64,000 nucleotides of DNA from Epithemia pelagica (lineage: Eukaryota > Bacillariophyta > Bacillariophyceae > Surirellales > Surirellaceae). Under the pieces are notes generated by a model, which was not told where the DNA came from, ran no database searches, and saw nothing but the letters and a program-made list of their open reading frames with translations. A program made the translations under genes and the position numbers. The stretch covers positions 682,001 to 746,000 of the forward strand of contig OX337229.1 in the NCBI GenBank assembly GCA_946965045.2. Direction: 5' to 3'. Below are positions 8,335-18,786 of the stretch, piece after piece. Within the stretch, counting starts at the first letter, position 1; each line of letters begins with the position of its first letter.

Positions 8335-10233
8335 CTAGGATGCTAGGCTGCTGGTGGTACTGGTTACACCACTTTGCGCTTCGACATGGTCGCGAATGGC
8401 ATTCAAGTTGGTGCACAAATCTTGAACAATCCGACCTTCAATAAACTGTACTGGCAAATAGGCTCGAGGCGACACTGGTTCAACACAAAAAAGCTGTTGA
8501 GAGAGGGAAAAAACCCGATTTCATCCACACACACATTTCCCACCACCCGATGGACTGGACGTACCTTCTACGGCATAGGTTAATCGACTGGATTGTTGGC
8601 CGGGCGGTGCACAGCCGGGTAAGGGTTGCATTCTCCACACACCTTGATACATGCGAAATTCTCCCTCTTCCCCCGGAATCGATTGCATGGTAATATCTCG
8701 AGTGGGCAATTGCGAAATGCCAAAGGGCCGAGGAAAGCGATACCGTTCCAAGGGGACTGTCGTCATGTCCTGCGCTCGTTCCTTGCGCGATTTGCCCTGC
8801 CACAGGGGCTCTTGAAAATGGGCAAAGTCGGGCAAGCCCTGCGGCCATTCCCGGACTTCTAAAGTGGTGCGGGCCGAAAAATTAATGCCCACCACCTTGG
8901 CACCGCCCACTTGCCGCAATTTGGCGCCCCGCATTTGCTCACACAAGGCTTGACACTGATCCGTTTCCAACATGTTGTCAGTGGTAGCCAAGAGTGCGGT
9001 AGTGTTGGCGTCGTCGTCCGTTCCGGGATACCGTTCCAGGACTTGATTGACCAAGAGATTGGGAACGACCTGATCGAGCTTGTCGTAATCGGTCAAGAGA
9101 TTCCACACCACATCCACACTGGACAAAATGTCAATGCCGGCAAAGATGCGACGAGAATTTTCCGGCGCCCGTTCGACGCGCACCACTGGTTCGCCGGGGA
9201 CCAAACACGAGTCTTCGTCCAAAAAGGGCGGCGCCATTTCACTCGTGGTAAAGTCGACATCTTCCAAGGTCAATGCAGCTGCATCGGCATTGGCACTGTC
9301 GATCGTACCATTCGTGCCGTGTCGCAGCGTGGAAGAATAAAAGTCGACCAAGGCCTTGCGTTCGGCCAAATCCTCGGCCCGTGCCATGGCGTGAGCGGCG
9401 GCTTCGGCTTGGGCAATGGCCGCCGCTTGAATGACCCCCATGGTATCATAGGCATGGGATTTGGCAAATTGCAACGAGGTCTTGGTATCCTCCAAGGACT
9501 GTTCCATATCCCGCAAGGCTTGCTCCATCGGTGCAAAGGCTTCGTCCACAATACTCGCCAGGTCCATGTTGTCACTCGTAGCCGTGGATGTCATTGGCGT
9601 TGTCAACGGATCGCTGCCGAGATTCAACGACCTTCCTCCACTGCTGGCACTGCTCGTACTACTTGTACTACTCCCGTGTCGTTTCTTTTTAAAGACTTCA
9701 TCCACGGCCAAATCGACGGCATTCACCGTGGCATCCCTTAAGACTTCGGCAATGGTATGCGGCATATTGTAGGCCGTCGACAAGGGTCGTACCACCATGT
9801 TGCGAGCCAATTGGGTCACGCGTCGTCGCAACTTGGTTCGTCGCGACAAGTCTTCTTCTTCGTCGTCGTCATTGTCGTCGTCATTGTCGTCCAACGACTC
9901 GCCATTGGGAGCTGTACTACTACCATTGAGTACCAAATCGTCGTTTGTCGGTCGTTCCTCCTCTAGACCACTTTTTTCTGGGGGTTGCTGCTCGGGTGGT
10001 GATGGTTCTTGCTGTGAATTGGCATTGGAGAGAAACTGGCACGACGAGGGACGTCCTGGGCGATGGCATGGGTGTTGTCGTCGTAGTGTTGGTGGGCATG
10101 GGTCGACTGGATCGTTGGTCCATACAGAGACGGATGATTGGATCCGTCGAGGCGTGGAAAAGGACCACGTCTCGTGAAACAACCAGCAGCAGGATAACGA
10201 TATTACTAGCAACAGCCGCATGATCCGGATCAT
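8335..10233 (-). CDS. START/polyketide-cyclase-like lipid-binding protein, probably plastid-targeted, 2 exons
   Basis: Exons are complement(8535-10233) and complement(8474-8335), joined across a 60-bp intron, giving 612 residues. The donor lies in a GTGTGTGTGG run, so a second GT six bases downstream is equally in phase. The start chosen (ATG 10231-10233) opens with MIRIMRLLLVISLSCC and a cleavage site before Phe25 (TWSFSTP), a diatom plastid-like bipartite signal. Upstream in-frame codons run through a poly-Lys microsatellite and look like 5' UTR. The middle is low-complexity and acidic, with an Ala-rich helical stretch. Residues about 360-610 form the START-like fold (DVVWNLLTDYDKLDQVVPNL; ARTTLEVREWP; RYRFPRPFGISQLPTRDI), completed by exon 2 (PVQFIEGRIVQDL). 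These domains bind lipids or pigments; the ligand is unknown. Confidence 0.75.
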
Positions 10234-10781
10234 TGTTTGAGAGACTTGCACAGTGCTGTTGTCTATCTCTCGCTCTATTTGTTCTTTGGCTTTCTTCTTC
10301 TTCTTCTTCTTCTTGATTGGAACAACACGTACCCATCTGCCGCTCTGACACCCCCCTTCATTTTTTGCGCCTTCTCCGATTGAGGGGGGGTTGAAGAGGA
10401 AGGGGCATAAAGACGGGGGCCTCTCTTTCTCTCCCCCCGTCTGGCCGCCGTACCGGCTGCACAGCGGACGACCATGGCCAACTCTTCTCATTTTTCAGTG
10501 ATCAAGATCTCTCGAGATCTTGGCGTCGTGCTGTTGGTTGCAGCTTGTTTGGTTTGTCGCCATCTATCGAGATTGACACGCAATACGCACAACACTCTAG
10601 TAAAAGAGAAACGAGTGCCTCTCCACACAAAAAAGCATCTACACGTTTACACACAACCACAGTTGGAGCAACCACACCGAACATGAAGCAGTGCCGTGGT
10701 GGCGAATGGTTGGTCCAATCGTCGTCCTAAACCCAAAGCAGCAATTGCCACCCCAACAACAACCACCAAAACAAGAACACC
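10234..10781. promoter_or_regulatory. Shared divergent 5' region of the START-like gene and VPS72
   Basis: It contains a (TTC)n microsatellite at about 10288-10312 and C/T-rich stretches. No gene is supported. A bidirectional promoter is inferred from the head-to-head arrangement. Confidence 0.5.
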
Positions 10782-13529
10782 ATGGACGGACGACCCCGCA
10801 AACGATCGCGAAAGAGTAGTAGTAGTGATGCCACCGACCAGGAGGAACCACAAGAGGATCCAACCGACCATCCAGTGCCAGCCTCCACCAAACCGGGCAA
10901 TGATACTAATGACGAGGAGGAGGAGGAGGAAGAAGAAGAAAGCAGCAGCAGTGACGACGACGAACAAGTGGAAGCGGCCGTCTTGTCTCGATCGAAACGG
11001 GCCACGGCCGGTCGTCGATTAACATCCTTGGTGGGCAAGGCGGCCGAAGATGATTTGGCCTTTTGGGGACACGACACCTGGAATGAAGAAGGATCGGACA
11101 ATGATTCCTTTCACGATTCCGATGAAGATTCCGAACACAAGGTCGATACCTTTGACTCGGATTTTGACGATTCGGAAAACGATGAACAAGACAATGAAGA
11201 GGAACAGGCCGCCCGGCAAGATGCCGAATTGGCCAAACAAGAACGCAAGACCAAACGCAACAACAACAAGCAACAGCAGGGCTACCACTTGGCCAAGGCG
11301 GCACGTGATTTACTACGAGGAGGTGCGAGTGGAACGACGGGTCCCGGAGGCCCCAAACGTCGGTCCGGTGCCAATAACAACACTACGAGTAGTAATTTTG
11401 GAGGTGGGGCGGGACGCGTCATGGGAGATGGACTCAATGCCGGAATTGTCCTCAATCTACCGCCTCGACCACCACCACCACCACCACCACCATCGACTCA
11501 AGACAAGACGGACGACCAAGCCTCCCGTATGCAACTCTTCCCCACCCCTGGGGTCGCCCTTGTCTATCAAACTGTAGTACCATCATCCCCCCTGCCTCCT
11601 CCTCCTTCTCCCGCAACCAAAACGACCAAGGCGACAGCTGCTCCAACCGTCCCATCGTCTCCCCAACCGGTACCAACGGAACCTTTGGCCGCCACGGCTT
11701 CTCCGTCGACTTCTTCTTCTGTTCCAGCCACGCTCCCATCTTCTCCACGAGCCGCTCATCATAAAACCACAACAACGGCCGCGAAGTTGCTGCCCGCTTC
11801 GGCTGCGGCCCGACGTCCTCCTCGACGCGCCACGCAACATTCCAAATATTCCTCACGGTTTCGGGCCGCACGAAATCATTCCATGACTGGTACGACGAGT
11901 ACGCCTACGACTACGTCATCCTCCTCCACCAGTCATCATCACCATCACCATTCCAACGACCACAAATCGAAAGACTCTGGGTACACGGCCGACGCAGTGC
12001 ACAGTGCCTCGCAGCATGACACCACCGCCACCACCACGGCCAGCAGCAGTCACGTTGCCTCCCATACGACTACTACCAAGCGCAAATTGACGGCGGCCGA
12101 ACGCGCCGGAGACAAACCACACCAACGCCGCAAACCAGTGAGTCAAGAAGAATTGTTGTTGGAAGCGGTCCATACCACGGCACCCGAAAATCATCGCTGG
12201 TTGTTGGGACGGAAACGAGCTGCCGAAGAATTGGAAACCAATGAACAATACCTCAAATCCATGACCAATGGCAGAGGAGGAGGAGGAGGAGGGAAATTGG
12301 TCCAACGGGACTATAGTAAACGGGGAACCTTGAATGTTGTGTCCTTTTTGGAAATGGATCATATTCCCGACATTTTTTGTGCCTCGTCTTCTTCCGGCCG
12401 TGTCGCGCCCCGTCCCGAACCTGTCACGTGCGTCATTACTGGTCAACCAGCACGATACCGAGATCCGCAATCGAATTGGCCCTATGCCACGGCCGCCGCC
12501 TTTCACGAATTGCGACAGCGACTCCAGGATGGACGATTGGCACCACGACCGCCATCACCCACGGCAACAACAGCAACCAACCGTAACGACCCAACCACCC
12601 GGCGGCCAAATGGTGCGGCGGCTGTGCCATCGACGGATCCCCCCGCGTCCTCCTCCTCCACGACAACCACAACCACAACAACAACAAGTCGAGGAAAGCC
12701 TGTTCGAAAATCCAAACAACCACCATCCAGTAGTCGTGCTCGAGGACCGGAGGATACGGCTGCGGTCGAGGAGGAGAAACCTCGCAAACGACCACGCAAA
12801 ACAACAACAACAACCACAACAGTCCCCAACAAGGTCACGGATGCAGCAGACGCGAAACCAGCACCCACAACGAGCAATGGATCGAACGTGACAGTGGAGC
12901 AACCCGAAACGCAACAACAACAAGAACAACCTAGTAATAGCAAAAGACCACCAGACCAGATATCGTCCTTCACAGCTGCCACAACTCCCATCAAGGACTC
13001 GGCACAGACAACAACAAGACAAGCTGTCACGCCGACTCAGACCCAAGCAATAAGGGAGGATTCCGTGACAATTTCTGCCAATACCGACAAGTTACCGCCA
13101 CCCAAACCATCCGTGGCAGCTCCCACCACACTGTTGTCTCCGTCGACTCCCATTACTCCACCACCAACGACAACAACGACAACAATGACAGCCACTTTAC
13201 AAGGAGGAGGATCCACAACCTCGTTGCCAACAACCCAACCAACAATGACTACAACTTCCTCCGCTACTCGGCCACAAGTGGAATCGGACAGACCCATGGC
13301 TGGCACGAACAACAACAACAACAACAACAACAACAACTCGGTCCAACCACTGGTAGCCAACCAACTCGACTCCAATAACGGCGACACGAAGGATCGTGAG
13401 ACTTGTGTACAAACATCCCATACAAACAGTTCTCTTCAACAAAAATCGGCATCCCAATCTGTACCATCCAACCCAGCAGCAAAAAAGTGTATTGTTTTAC
13501 CGGACGCCGCACCAGGCGGCAAGAAATGA
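10782..13529 (+). CDS. VPS72: VPS72/YL1-like H2A.Z-binding subunit of the SWR1-type remodelling complex
   Basis: 915 residues, no intron needed. Residues about 40-60 are acidic. RSKRATAGRRL (near 70) followed by an acidic, Asp/Ser/Phe-rich stretch (DTFDSDFDDSEND) matches the YL1 N-terminal region that binds H2A.Z-H2B. Basic low-complexity and His/Thr/Ser repeats follow. The YL1 C-terminal domain is at about residues 545-580 (CVITGQPARYRDPQSNWPYA), the most diagnostic part. After it come about 330 residues of Thr/Gln/Asn/Pro-rich sequence that yeast and animal homologues lack. It should act in the nucleus, delivering H2A.Z to chromatin. It shares a divergent 5' region with the START-like gene. 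Confidence 0.85.
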   Translation: MDGRPRKRSRKSSSSDATDQEEPQEDPTDHPVPASTKPGNDTNDEEEEEEEEESSSSDDDEQVEAAVLSRSKRATAGRRLTSLVGKAAEDDLAFWGHDTWNEEGSDNDSFHDSDEDSEHKVDTFDSDFDDSENDEQDNEEEQAARQDAELAKQERKTKRNNNKQQQGYHLAKAARDLLRGGASGTTGPGGPKRRSGANNNTTSSNFGGGAGRVMGDGLNAGIVLNLPPRPPPPPPPPSTQDKTDDQASRMQLFPTPGVALVYQTVVPSSPLPPPPSPATKTTKATAAPTVPSSPQPVPTEPLAATASPSTSSSVPATLPSSPRAAHHKTTTTAAKLLPASAAARRPPRRATQHSKYSSRFRAARNHSMTGTTSTPTTTSSSSTSHHHHHHSNDHKSKDSGYTADAVHSASQHDTTATTTASSSHVASHTTTTKRKLTAAERAGDKPHQRRKPVSQEELLLEAVHTTAPENHRWLLGRKRAAEELETNEQYLKSMTNGRGGGGGGKLVQRDYSKRGTLNVVSFLEMDHIPDIFCASSSSGRVAPRPEPVTCVITGQPARYRDPQSNWPYATAAAFHELRQRLQDGRLAPRPPSPTATTATNRNDPTTRRPNGAAAVPSTDPPASSSSTTTTTTTTTSRGKPVRKSKQPPSSSRARGPEDTAAVEEEKPRKRPRKTTTTTTTVPNKVTDAADAKPAPTTSNGSNVTVEQPETQQQQEQPSNSKRPPDQISSFTAATTPIKDSAQTTTRQAVTPTQTQAIREDSVTISANTDKLPPPKPSVAAPTTLLSPSTPITPPPTTTTTTMTATLQGGGSTTSLPTTQPTMTTTSSATRPQVESDRPMAGTNNNNNNNNNNSVQPLVANQLDSNNGDTKDRETCVQTSHTNSSLQQKSASQSVPSNPAAKKCIVLPDAAPGGKK

Positions 13530-14425
13530 CCGAGAGCGGGGTCTTTTGCAACAATGAGTAGGAAGACACTGTCAAACAAACGATGACAAGTTCCATGCCA
13601 ATCAACTCCACCGCAACTATCTACTTTGTACTCTTGAGGAAGCCTCCCAAGCGATTGCAACACCCTTGGGTTTGGAACTGTCATGGATGAACAAAAGCTA
13701 TCAAATTTTTGGGAGAGCCTAGGAGTTGATAAAGTAAAACAACGATGCTAACTCTTTGGTGACCGTAGATATGGCTATGAATATAAAAGCACGTGTTGGC
13801 CAAGGCCATGGGGTTCCGGTGTGTAGACCTGGTGGAAGGAAGGCTGAATACATGGATTCATGGCACGGGAAACGAGTTCACTGGCCAGCCGCCACGGGAA
13901 GGATCAATCGGTTGGACCAAAATGATTCCCACAAAGGCGCTCCTTTGATGGCACTTTCGCTTCATTTCTGTGATTTTCGAATAATTGGAGCCTTCCATAG
14001 ATCCATCACAGCAGGCGCATGTATGCGCATATTATGGTCGATAGAATAAAAGATCGTGGACATGAAGTATTTTTCTACTAGGGGGACGATCTGCCTTGTT
14101 AGAGGCATAGCTACCCAGATCTCGATGGGTAGCCACCAGTCCGGCATACCCAACTGTCTGTCTGTGACTGTCACAGATAACGAGTATGATAATTGATTGT
14201 TAAAACGGTTATAGGTACCAGAGGCCGGCATCCTCGTAAAGTCCCAAAGAAGTGGAGTGGTCATTTAGTTTTTTGTATTGGTGTACAGGGTAGATTGTAT
14301 ATCCGCTTTTGGGGAGCTGTAAACTTGGTTGGGTTTCCCCAATAAATTTTTTCAGTGTGTCAACGTTCATGGTCCCCCCCATTTAACAACAGATCTCATT
14401 TCACCATCTCCTTCATCACATCACC
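13530..14425. other. Intergenic, no gene seen
   Basis: About 0.9 kb between the VPS72 stop and the first Fringe-like gene, both + strand. Short frames show no family resemblance or codon structure. The promoter of the downstream gene must lie here. Confidence 0.5.
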
Positions 14426-16177
14426 ATGAGGTGGACTTTGTATTTCATGTTGGTTGTTGGCATGACCCTGGTGGTCTTTTTCACCAGCATGCAACTTCGT
14501 GCTTCCATCCAACTGGCGGGCGCCATGTCCGAACAAGAGTTGCGAGTCCAAATGGAGCAACAAGAACTGTCCTATCTCGTGAGCACCATTGTTGCAACGA
14601 ATCGTTCCGATCCAGACAAGAACGACAACAACAACAACAACAGCACCCACAGGACTGTTGCTCCCATCTCCAACGCCAACGCCGAGATAGAGGAGAGCCT
14701 TGACAATAGCAGAATAGAACCCAAAGACGAGGAGGAAATTATCGACTCCAATGAATCAAACGAGGCGGTACCACAGCCAGACCTTGCAGCGTCGTCCATT
14801 TCATCATCATCATCATCGCCACCATCGTTATTATCGGATTCGGAACCTGTAGAACCAGAACTGCCCATTCCTGAAATCAAGAAGGATTTCCCGGTCATTG
14901 ACATTTTAAGTACGGGTAGTCAAAAGCTGGCACAGTTGCAAGACGCGCAACGACAAACCGTGGGATCCCATCGCGCGGTGCGATACTTTTATGGAGCCAG
15001 TGAAGCCGATGATACCGAACCAAACTGTGACAAACGTCTCAAACCCAGCCGGGCACATCGTGTCTCGTACACGTGTCGACGACGCAACTACGACCAGTAC
15101 CCCGTCTTGGCCAAATTGGCCCAACGCTTTATTCTCGGGCCCAAATTAATGAGAAAGAGCAATCCCAGTGGATGGTTGTGTGCCCAAAAACGACCCATTG
15201 ATAGCTTTATGAACATGGTGCAAAAGTACAACTACACCACCAACGCCAATGGCATCAATACGACGAGCAATCTTCCCGACTATTTGCTGGTCATGGACGA
15301 TGATTCATGGCTCAATTTGGACAATGTCCTTCAAGTTCTTCCTGTACAATATCCCAGTTCCGAACCACGCATCATTGCGGGGTGTATGATTGTCATGGAT
15401 GATATGATTGATTTTACACTTCCCCATGGTGGTTTTGGTATGCTCTTTACGAAAGCGGCTCTAGAACGTTTCCTTCAACCCATTACCTGTGAGACACTGC
15501 CAGAATCATTGTCTGACGAGAAGAAACAAAATGACACGGCATCCTCCAACACTACGCTGCAACCACCACCAATCTCTGGGAACACAACAGAACATCATCA
15601 ACAACAACAAGTTCCCACAGACTTTGAATCCATGGCCTGTTGGCGATTGCAACAAAATGGCATTGGCGAACGTCGCGTCTTTCGCAATGGCATGAGCATT
15701 GCTCAACTCATGCATGCTTACGCGACCCATCAACCCTTTAACGATGTCTTTGAATGGGATTCGGTGGGCTATTGTTTGCACAGTGACACGGCATGGGCCT
15801 ACTTTCTCAATTATTATCACATTGCCGCACGGCCTTCCCACGGAGGACACTTTTCCAGCCAAAAAATTACCGCCTCGGGTGCCGCTCATGACGAGGGATA
15901 TCTCTTGTCGGATCGGTTGGTCGGATACAATCATTCGCAAATGAAATTTTGGGGCAAAAACAAGGGCAATCCCGATTTGTGGCGACAATGTCGCAATGGC
16001 AATGATTTTGATCCCCAAATTCCCACGGGCAATGGCAATTGTGGTGTCGACGCCCATTTTTGCCATCGCATTACAGCGCCACACATGAAAAAGCTCCATG
16101 GCTGGAATCAACAACGACATGCCCACAACTATAGGACAGTCGATGCAAACTCCTCGTTCACGACGGCGACAAGGTGA
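14426..16177 (+). CDS. Fringe-like (GT31-type) glycosyltransferase, paralogue 1, intronless
   Basis: 583 residues. MRWTLYFMLVVGMTLVVFF is a type II signal anchor. A low-complexity stem rich in Asn, Ser and Glu runs to about residue 150. The conserved core begins at FPVIDILSTGSQK and includes GSHRAVRYFYGA, WLCAQKRPIDSFMNM, the metal/UDP-sugar motif VMDDDSW (about residue 289), GGFGMLFTKAALERFLQP and GYCLHSDTAWAYFLNYYH, and ends with DAHFCHRIT. In Fringe the DDD triad binds Mn2+-UDP-sugar. Two relatives follow in alternating orientation. Compared with them it has no intron before HSDTAW and has a long insert after the GGFG block. Sugar and acceptor are unknown. Confidence 0.8.
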   Translation: MRWTLYFMLVVGMTLVVFFTSMQLRASIQLAGAMSEQELRVQMEQQELSYLVSTIVATNRSDPDKNDNNNNNSTHRTVAPISNANAEIEESLDNSRIEPKDEEEIIDSNESNEAVPQPDLAASSISSSSSSPPSLLSDSEPVEPELPIPEIKKDFPVIDILSTGSQKLAQLQDAQRQTVGSHRAVRYFYGASEADDTEPNCDKRLKPSRAHRVSYTCRRRNYDQYPVLAKLAQRFILGPKLMRKSNPSGWLCAQKRPIDSFMNMVQKYNYTTNANGINTTSNLPDYLLVMDDDSWLNLDNVLQVLPVQYPSSEPRIIAGCMIVMDDMIDFTLPHGGFGMLFTKAALERFLQPITCETLPESLSDEKKQNDTASSNTTLQPPPISGNTTEHHQQQQVPTDFESMACWRLQQNGIGERRVFRNGMSIAQLMHAYATHQPFNDVFEWDSVGYCLHSDTAWAYFLNYYHIAARPSHGGHFSSQKITASGAAHDEGYLLSDRLVGYNHSQMKFWGKNKGNPDLWRQCRNGNDFDPQIPTGNGNCGVDAHFCHRITAPHMKKLHGWNQQRHAHNYRTVDANSSFTTATR

Positions 16178-16667
16178 GATTGACTTGTTGCACCATGAGA
16201 TTGATTTCCAATTTCATCCAGGACACTGTAACAACAACGGACTTGACTTCTGTTGGTTATCTTCTTCTATAAGGACACGTGACTGCCATTGTTCTTCAAA
16301 TATAGAGACCTCGAGTACATACACTACGAGGAAAAGCGTAAACTAAATAGACATTACTACCTTCCACTGTAACGGACACCAACCACTGAAAACTCAGTGC
16401 TCTACAGTCACATGGCATTTTTGTGTCAACCAACAAACAAGCTTCGATGTCGTTCAAGCCCACATTGTCGTGGCGAACCGCCGAATCAAGAGTTTTCTCT
16501 CGTGAAACTCGTTTCCTCTCAGAGCTTGTTTCCCGGAGTCTCGCACAGTTGATGCAACTCCTTTGAAACAATGTTTCTCTCGGAATGGGAATGGGCGCTT
16601 CCGTTAGTGTCGCACTGGATTGACGCAACGTGTGAAGGTTCCCTACCATGTGTCCTCGTTCCGTTCG
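16178..16667. other. Intergenic between convergent paralogues, no gene seen
   Basis: This is the 3' region shared by Fringe-like paralogues 1 (+) and 2 (-). Nothing coding or repeated was recognised. Confidence 0.5.
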
Positions 16668-18343
16668 TTAAAACGCATGGTTGTAGTTCCAGGGAAAGTG
16701 ATTTCGGTTCCAGTCATGAAGGCTATGCATGTGCTTGGGAGTAATGCGATGACAAATATGCGCATCCACTGTACATTGGAGGTTGCCCGATTGATTGCCC
16801 GTTTCACTCCCTGGATCATTGCTGTGCAGGCATTGACCTCGTTCACTTCCCGTGGCGTACTGACGAGCAATGGAGGTTTCATTGTATCCCACCAAGCGAT
16901 TGGGAATGGATGACCAATCGGTGGATGCCACTAGTTTTTCCTTTTTCTTGACCACGTCGGCGTCGTCGCCCGCCGTGGCCAACACCAAGGACTGGACAGG
17001 AGGTTCTCCCGGTTGCTGCGCAATATGATAATAATTGAGAAAGTATCCCCAGGCCATGTCACTGTGCATACTATCAAAAGACACGCGAGAGAAAGTGAGA
17101 ATGGTGGGCCAATAGACACTGGTTGAAATCCAAAACAAGAGAGAAGCCCTTACCAAAAGCCTGCTCGTTCCTTCCATAGTTTCACTTCTCTGTATTTTCG
17201 AATCGTGACATAGGTATGCATGAGATCCGCAATGGTCATTCCGTCGCGATAAACATCTCGTTCTCCCACACCATTTTGTGCCAGTCGCCAACAGGCAAAC
17301 GTTTCATAGTTGGCATCGCTTAACCAGGTATTGGGAATGTCATTGAGGGAAGTCGTCGTACCGTTTCCCACTTGCGAAAAGTCGCCGCAGTGCAGCGGTT
17401 GCAGCATTCGTTCCAAGGCTTTGCGATTCAAAATAATGCCAAATCCACCATAGGGAAAGGAGAAATATTCAATGAAAAAGGTTGTAAACATGAGACAACC
17501 TGCCACAACATGCGGCGTTGAGCCGTTGGACGGGTAGTGATGAGGGACAAACTGCAAGAGTTGATCCATATTCAGCCATGTATCATCATCTGCTATCACA
17601 AGGTAATCAGGAAGGCTTTTATCCTTCGTGTCTGAAAGAGAAGACAAGCGCCGTTGTTCTTGTGGTTCTTGATGCTGTTCATCTTGTTCATCCTCATAAA
17701 GTTTTGGAGGTGGTTGATGACCATAGTATTGCTTGATCATGTTGTAAAAGCCATCAAACGGTCTTTTCTGCGCGCAGATCCATGCCTCGGGATTGTGTTT
17801 CCGTTCAAGTTTGGCAACTGTGAAATAGTTTTTGGAGATTTTGGCCAAGACAGGATATTGATCCTTGTTCCGATTTCGACATCGTACGGCAATCCGAGTT
17901 AGCGTGTTATACTGTAGTTTTCTGTGACAATCAACTTCACTATCGTCCTTTTCCGTGGCAGCATAAAAGTACCGCACAGCCCGGTGAGAACCAAAGGTTT
18001 CCTGTTGCGCTTTGTGCAAATGCTGCTGTGAAAGACTCCCGACGCTCAAAATATCAAATGATGGGACAGGTGTTGATGATTTCTTGTTGTTTTCGTCGTG
18101 ACTGTTCCTGCTTATTGTAGAGGCTGTCGATTTTATAGTCTTCTTGCCCATGCTCGAACTGGTAACATACGATTTCAGCAAGGCTTGTTTCGCACTGGAT
18201 GGATCACCGCCATGTGCCGTGTTGTTGTTGGACTGGCTGCCCCCAGCATGGTAGTACAATGCACGCAAACTAGTGAAAACATGGATCATGCAACAACCAG
18301 TGACTGCCAGCCACAACGATGGAAAAGACAGCTTCCATCTCAT
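16668..18343 (-). CDS. Fringe-like glycosyltransferase, paralogue 2, 2 exons
   Basis: Exons are complement(17154-18343) and complement(16668-17070), with an 83-bp phase-2 intron (donor GTAAGG, acceptor TGATAG), giving 530 residues. It shares the architecture of paralogue 1: signal anchor MRWKLSFPSLWLAVTG, Ser/Lys-rich stem, then FDILSVGSLSQQ, GSHRAVRYFYAATEKDD, WICAQKRPFDGFYNM, the catalytic VIADDDTW, PYGGFGIILNRKALERM, and DAHICHRITPKHMH near the end. The splice restores AGFCMHSDMAWGYF. An alternative AG nine bases downstream is also in phase and would drop MHS. Its start faces paralogue 3 across about 440 bp. The Golgi lumen is the likely site of action. Confidence 0.8.
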
Positions 18344-18786
18344 CGTAGTGCGTTGGTTCGTTCTCTTTTGTGTCGAGACAACTACCTATACAAAGGACAG
18401 GGGCATTCCATGAGAATCATCAGACGGCGAGAGATGATTTTTACAAATTTTCGTTTTGTGTGTCGGAAAAAGTGGCAATATCGGTCGCATAAAAGGGCCA
18501 TATTGCTCTGAGTCTTTTTCTGGTCATTATGTCTTCACTTGGGGTAACAATTGTGTAGCGCGTGTCCCAGACCTCACAACTACCCACTACGAGTACATAC
18601 AACGTTTTAAACAGGATAGTCCCTAGCGCGCTCAGTATTCGTCTTATTCGCTACTGAGTCGGAATTATCTCGTTGATTTACATACAGAAAAGTCGACTCA
18701 CGTGCGATTGTTATATGTTTTCCATATTCTTGGGAGTACCTTTCGAGGACCCATCTCCATTTGACAAAATCGGAAGCGATGCGACG
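18344..18786. promoter_or_regulatory. Divergent 5' region between Fringe-like paralogues 2 and 3
   Basis: 443 bp separate the two start codons. An upstream in-frame ATG at 18673 exists for paralogue 3, but starting there would place the hydrophobic anchor internally. A shared promoter is inferred. Confidence 0.45.

Noticed and set aside
8521-8540. START-like protein ending at the in-frame stop at 8521
   Set aside because: The domain would lose its last helix. A GT-AG intron (8475-8534) restores PVQFIEGRIVQDL in frame, so the longer product is preferred.
13300-13340. (AAC)n run as a regulatory repeat
   Set aside because: It is within the VPS72 coding tail, encoding poly-Asn.
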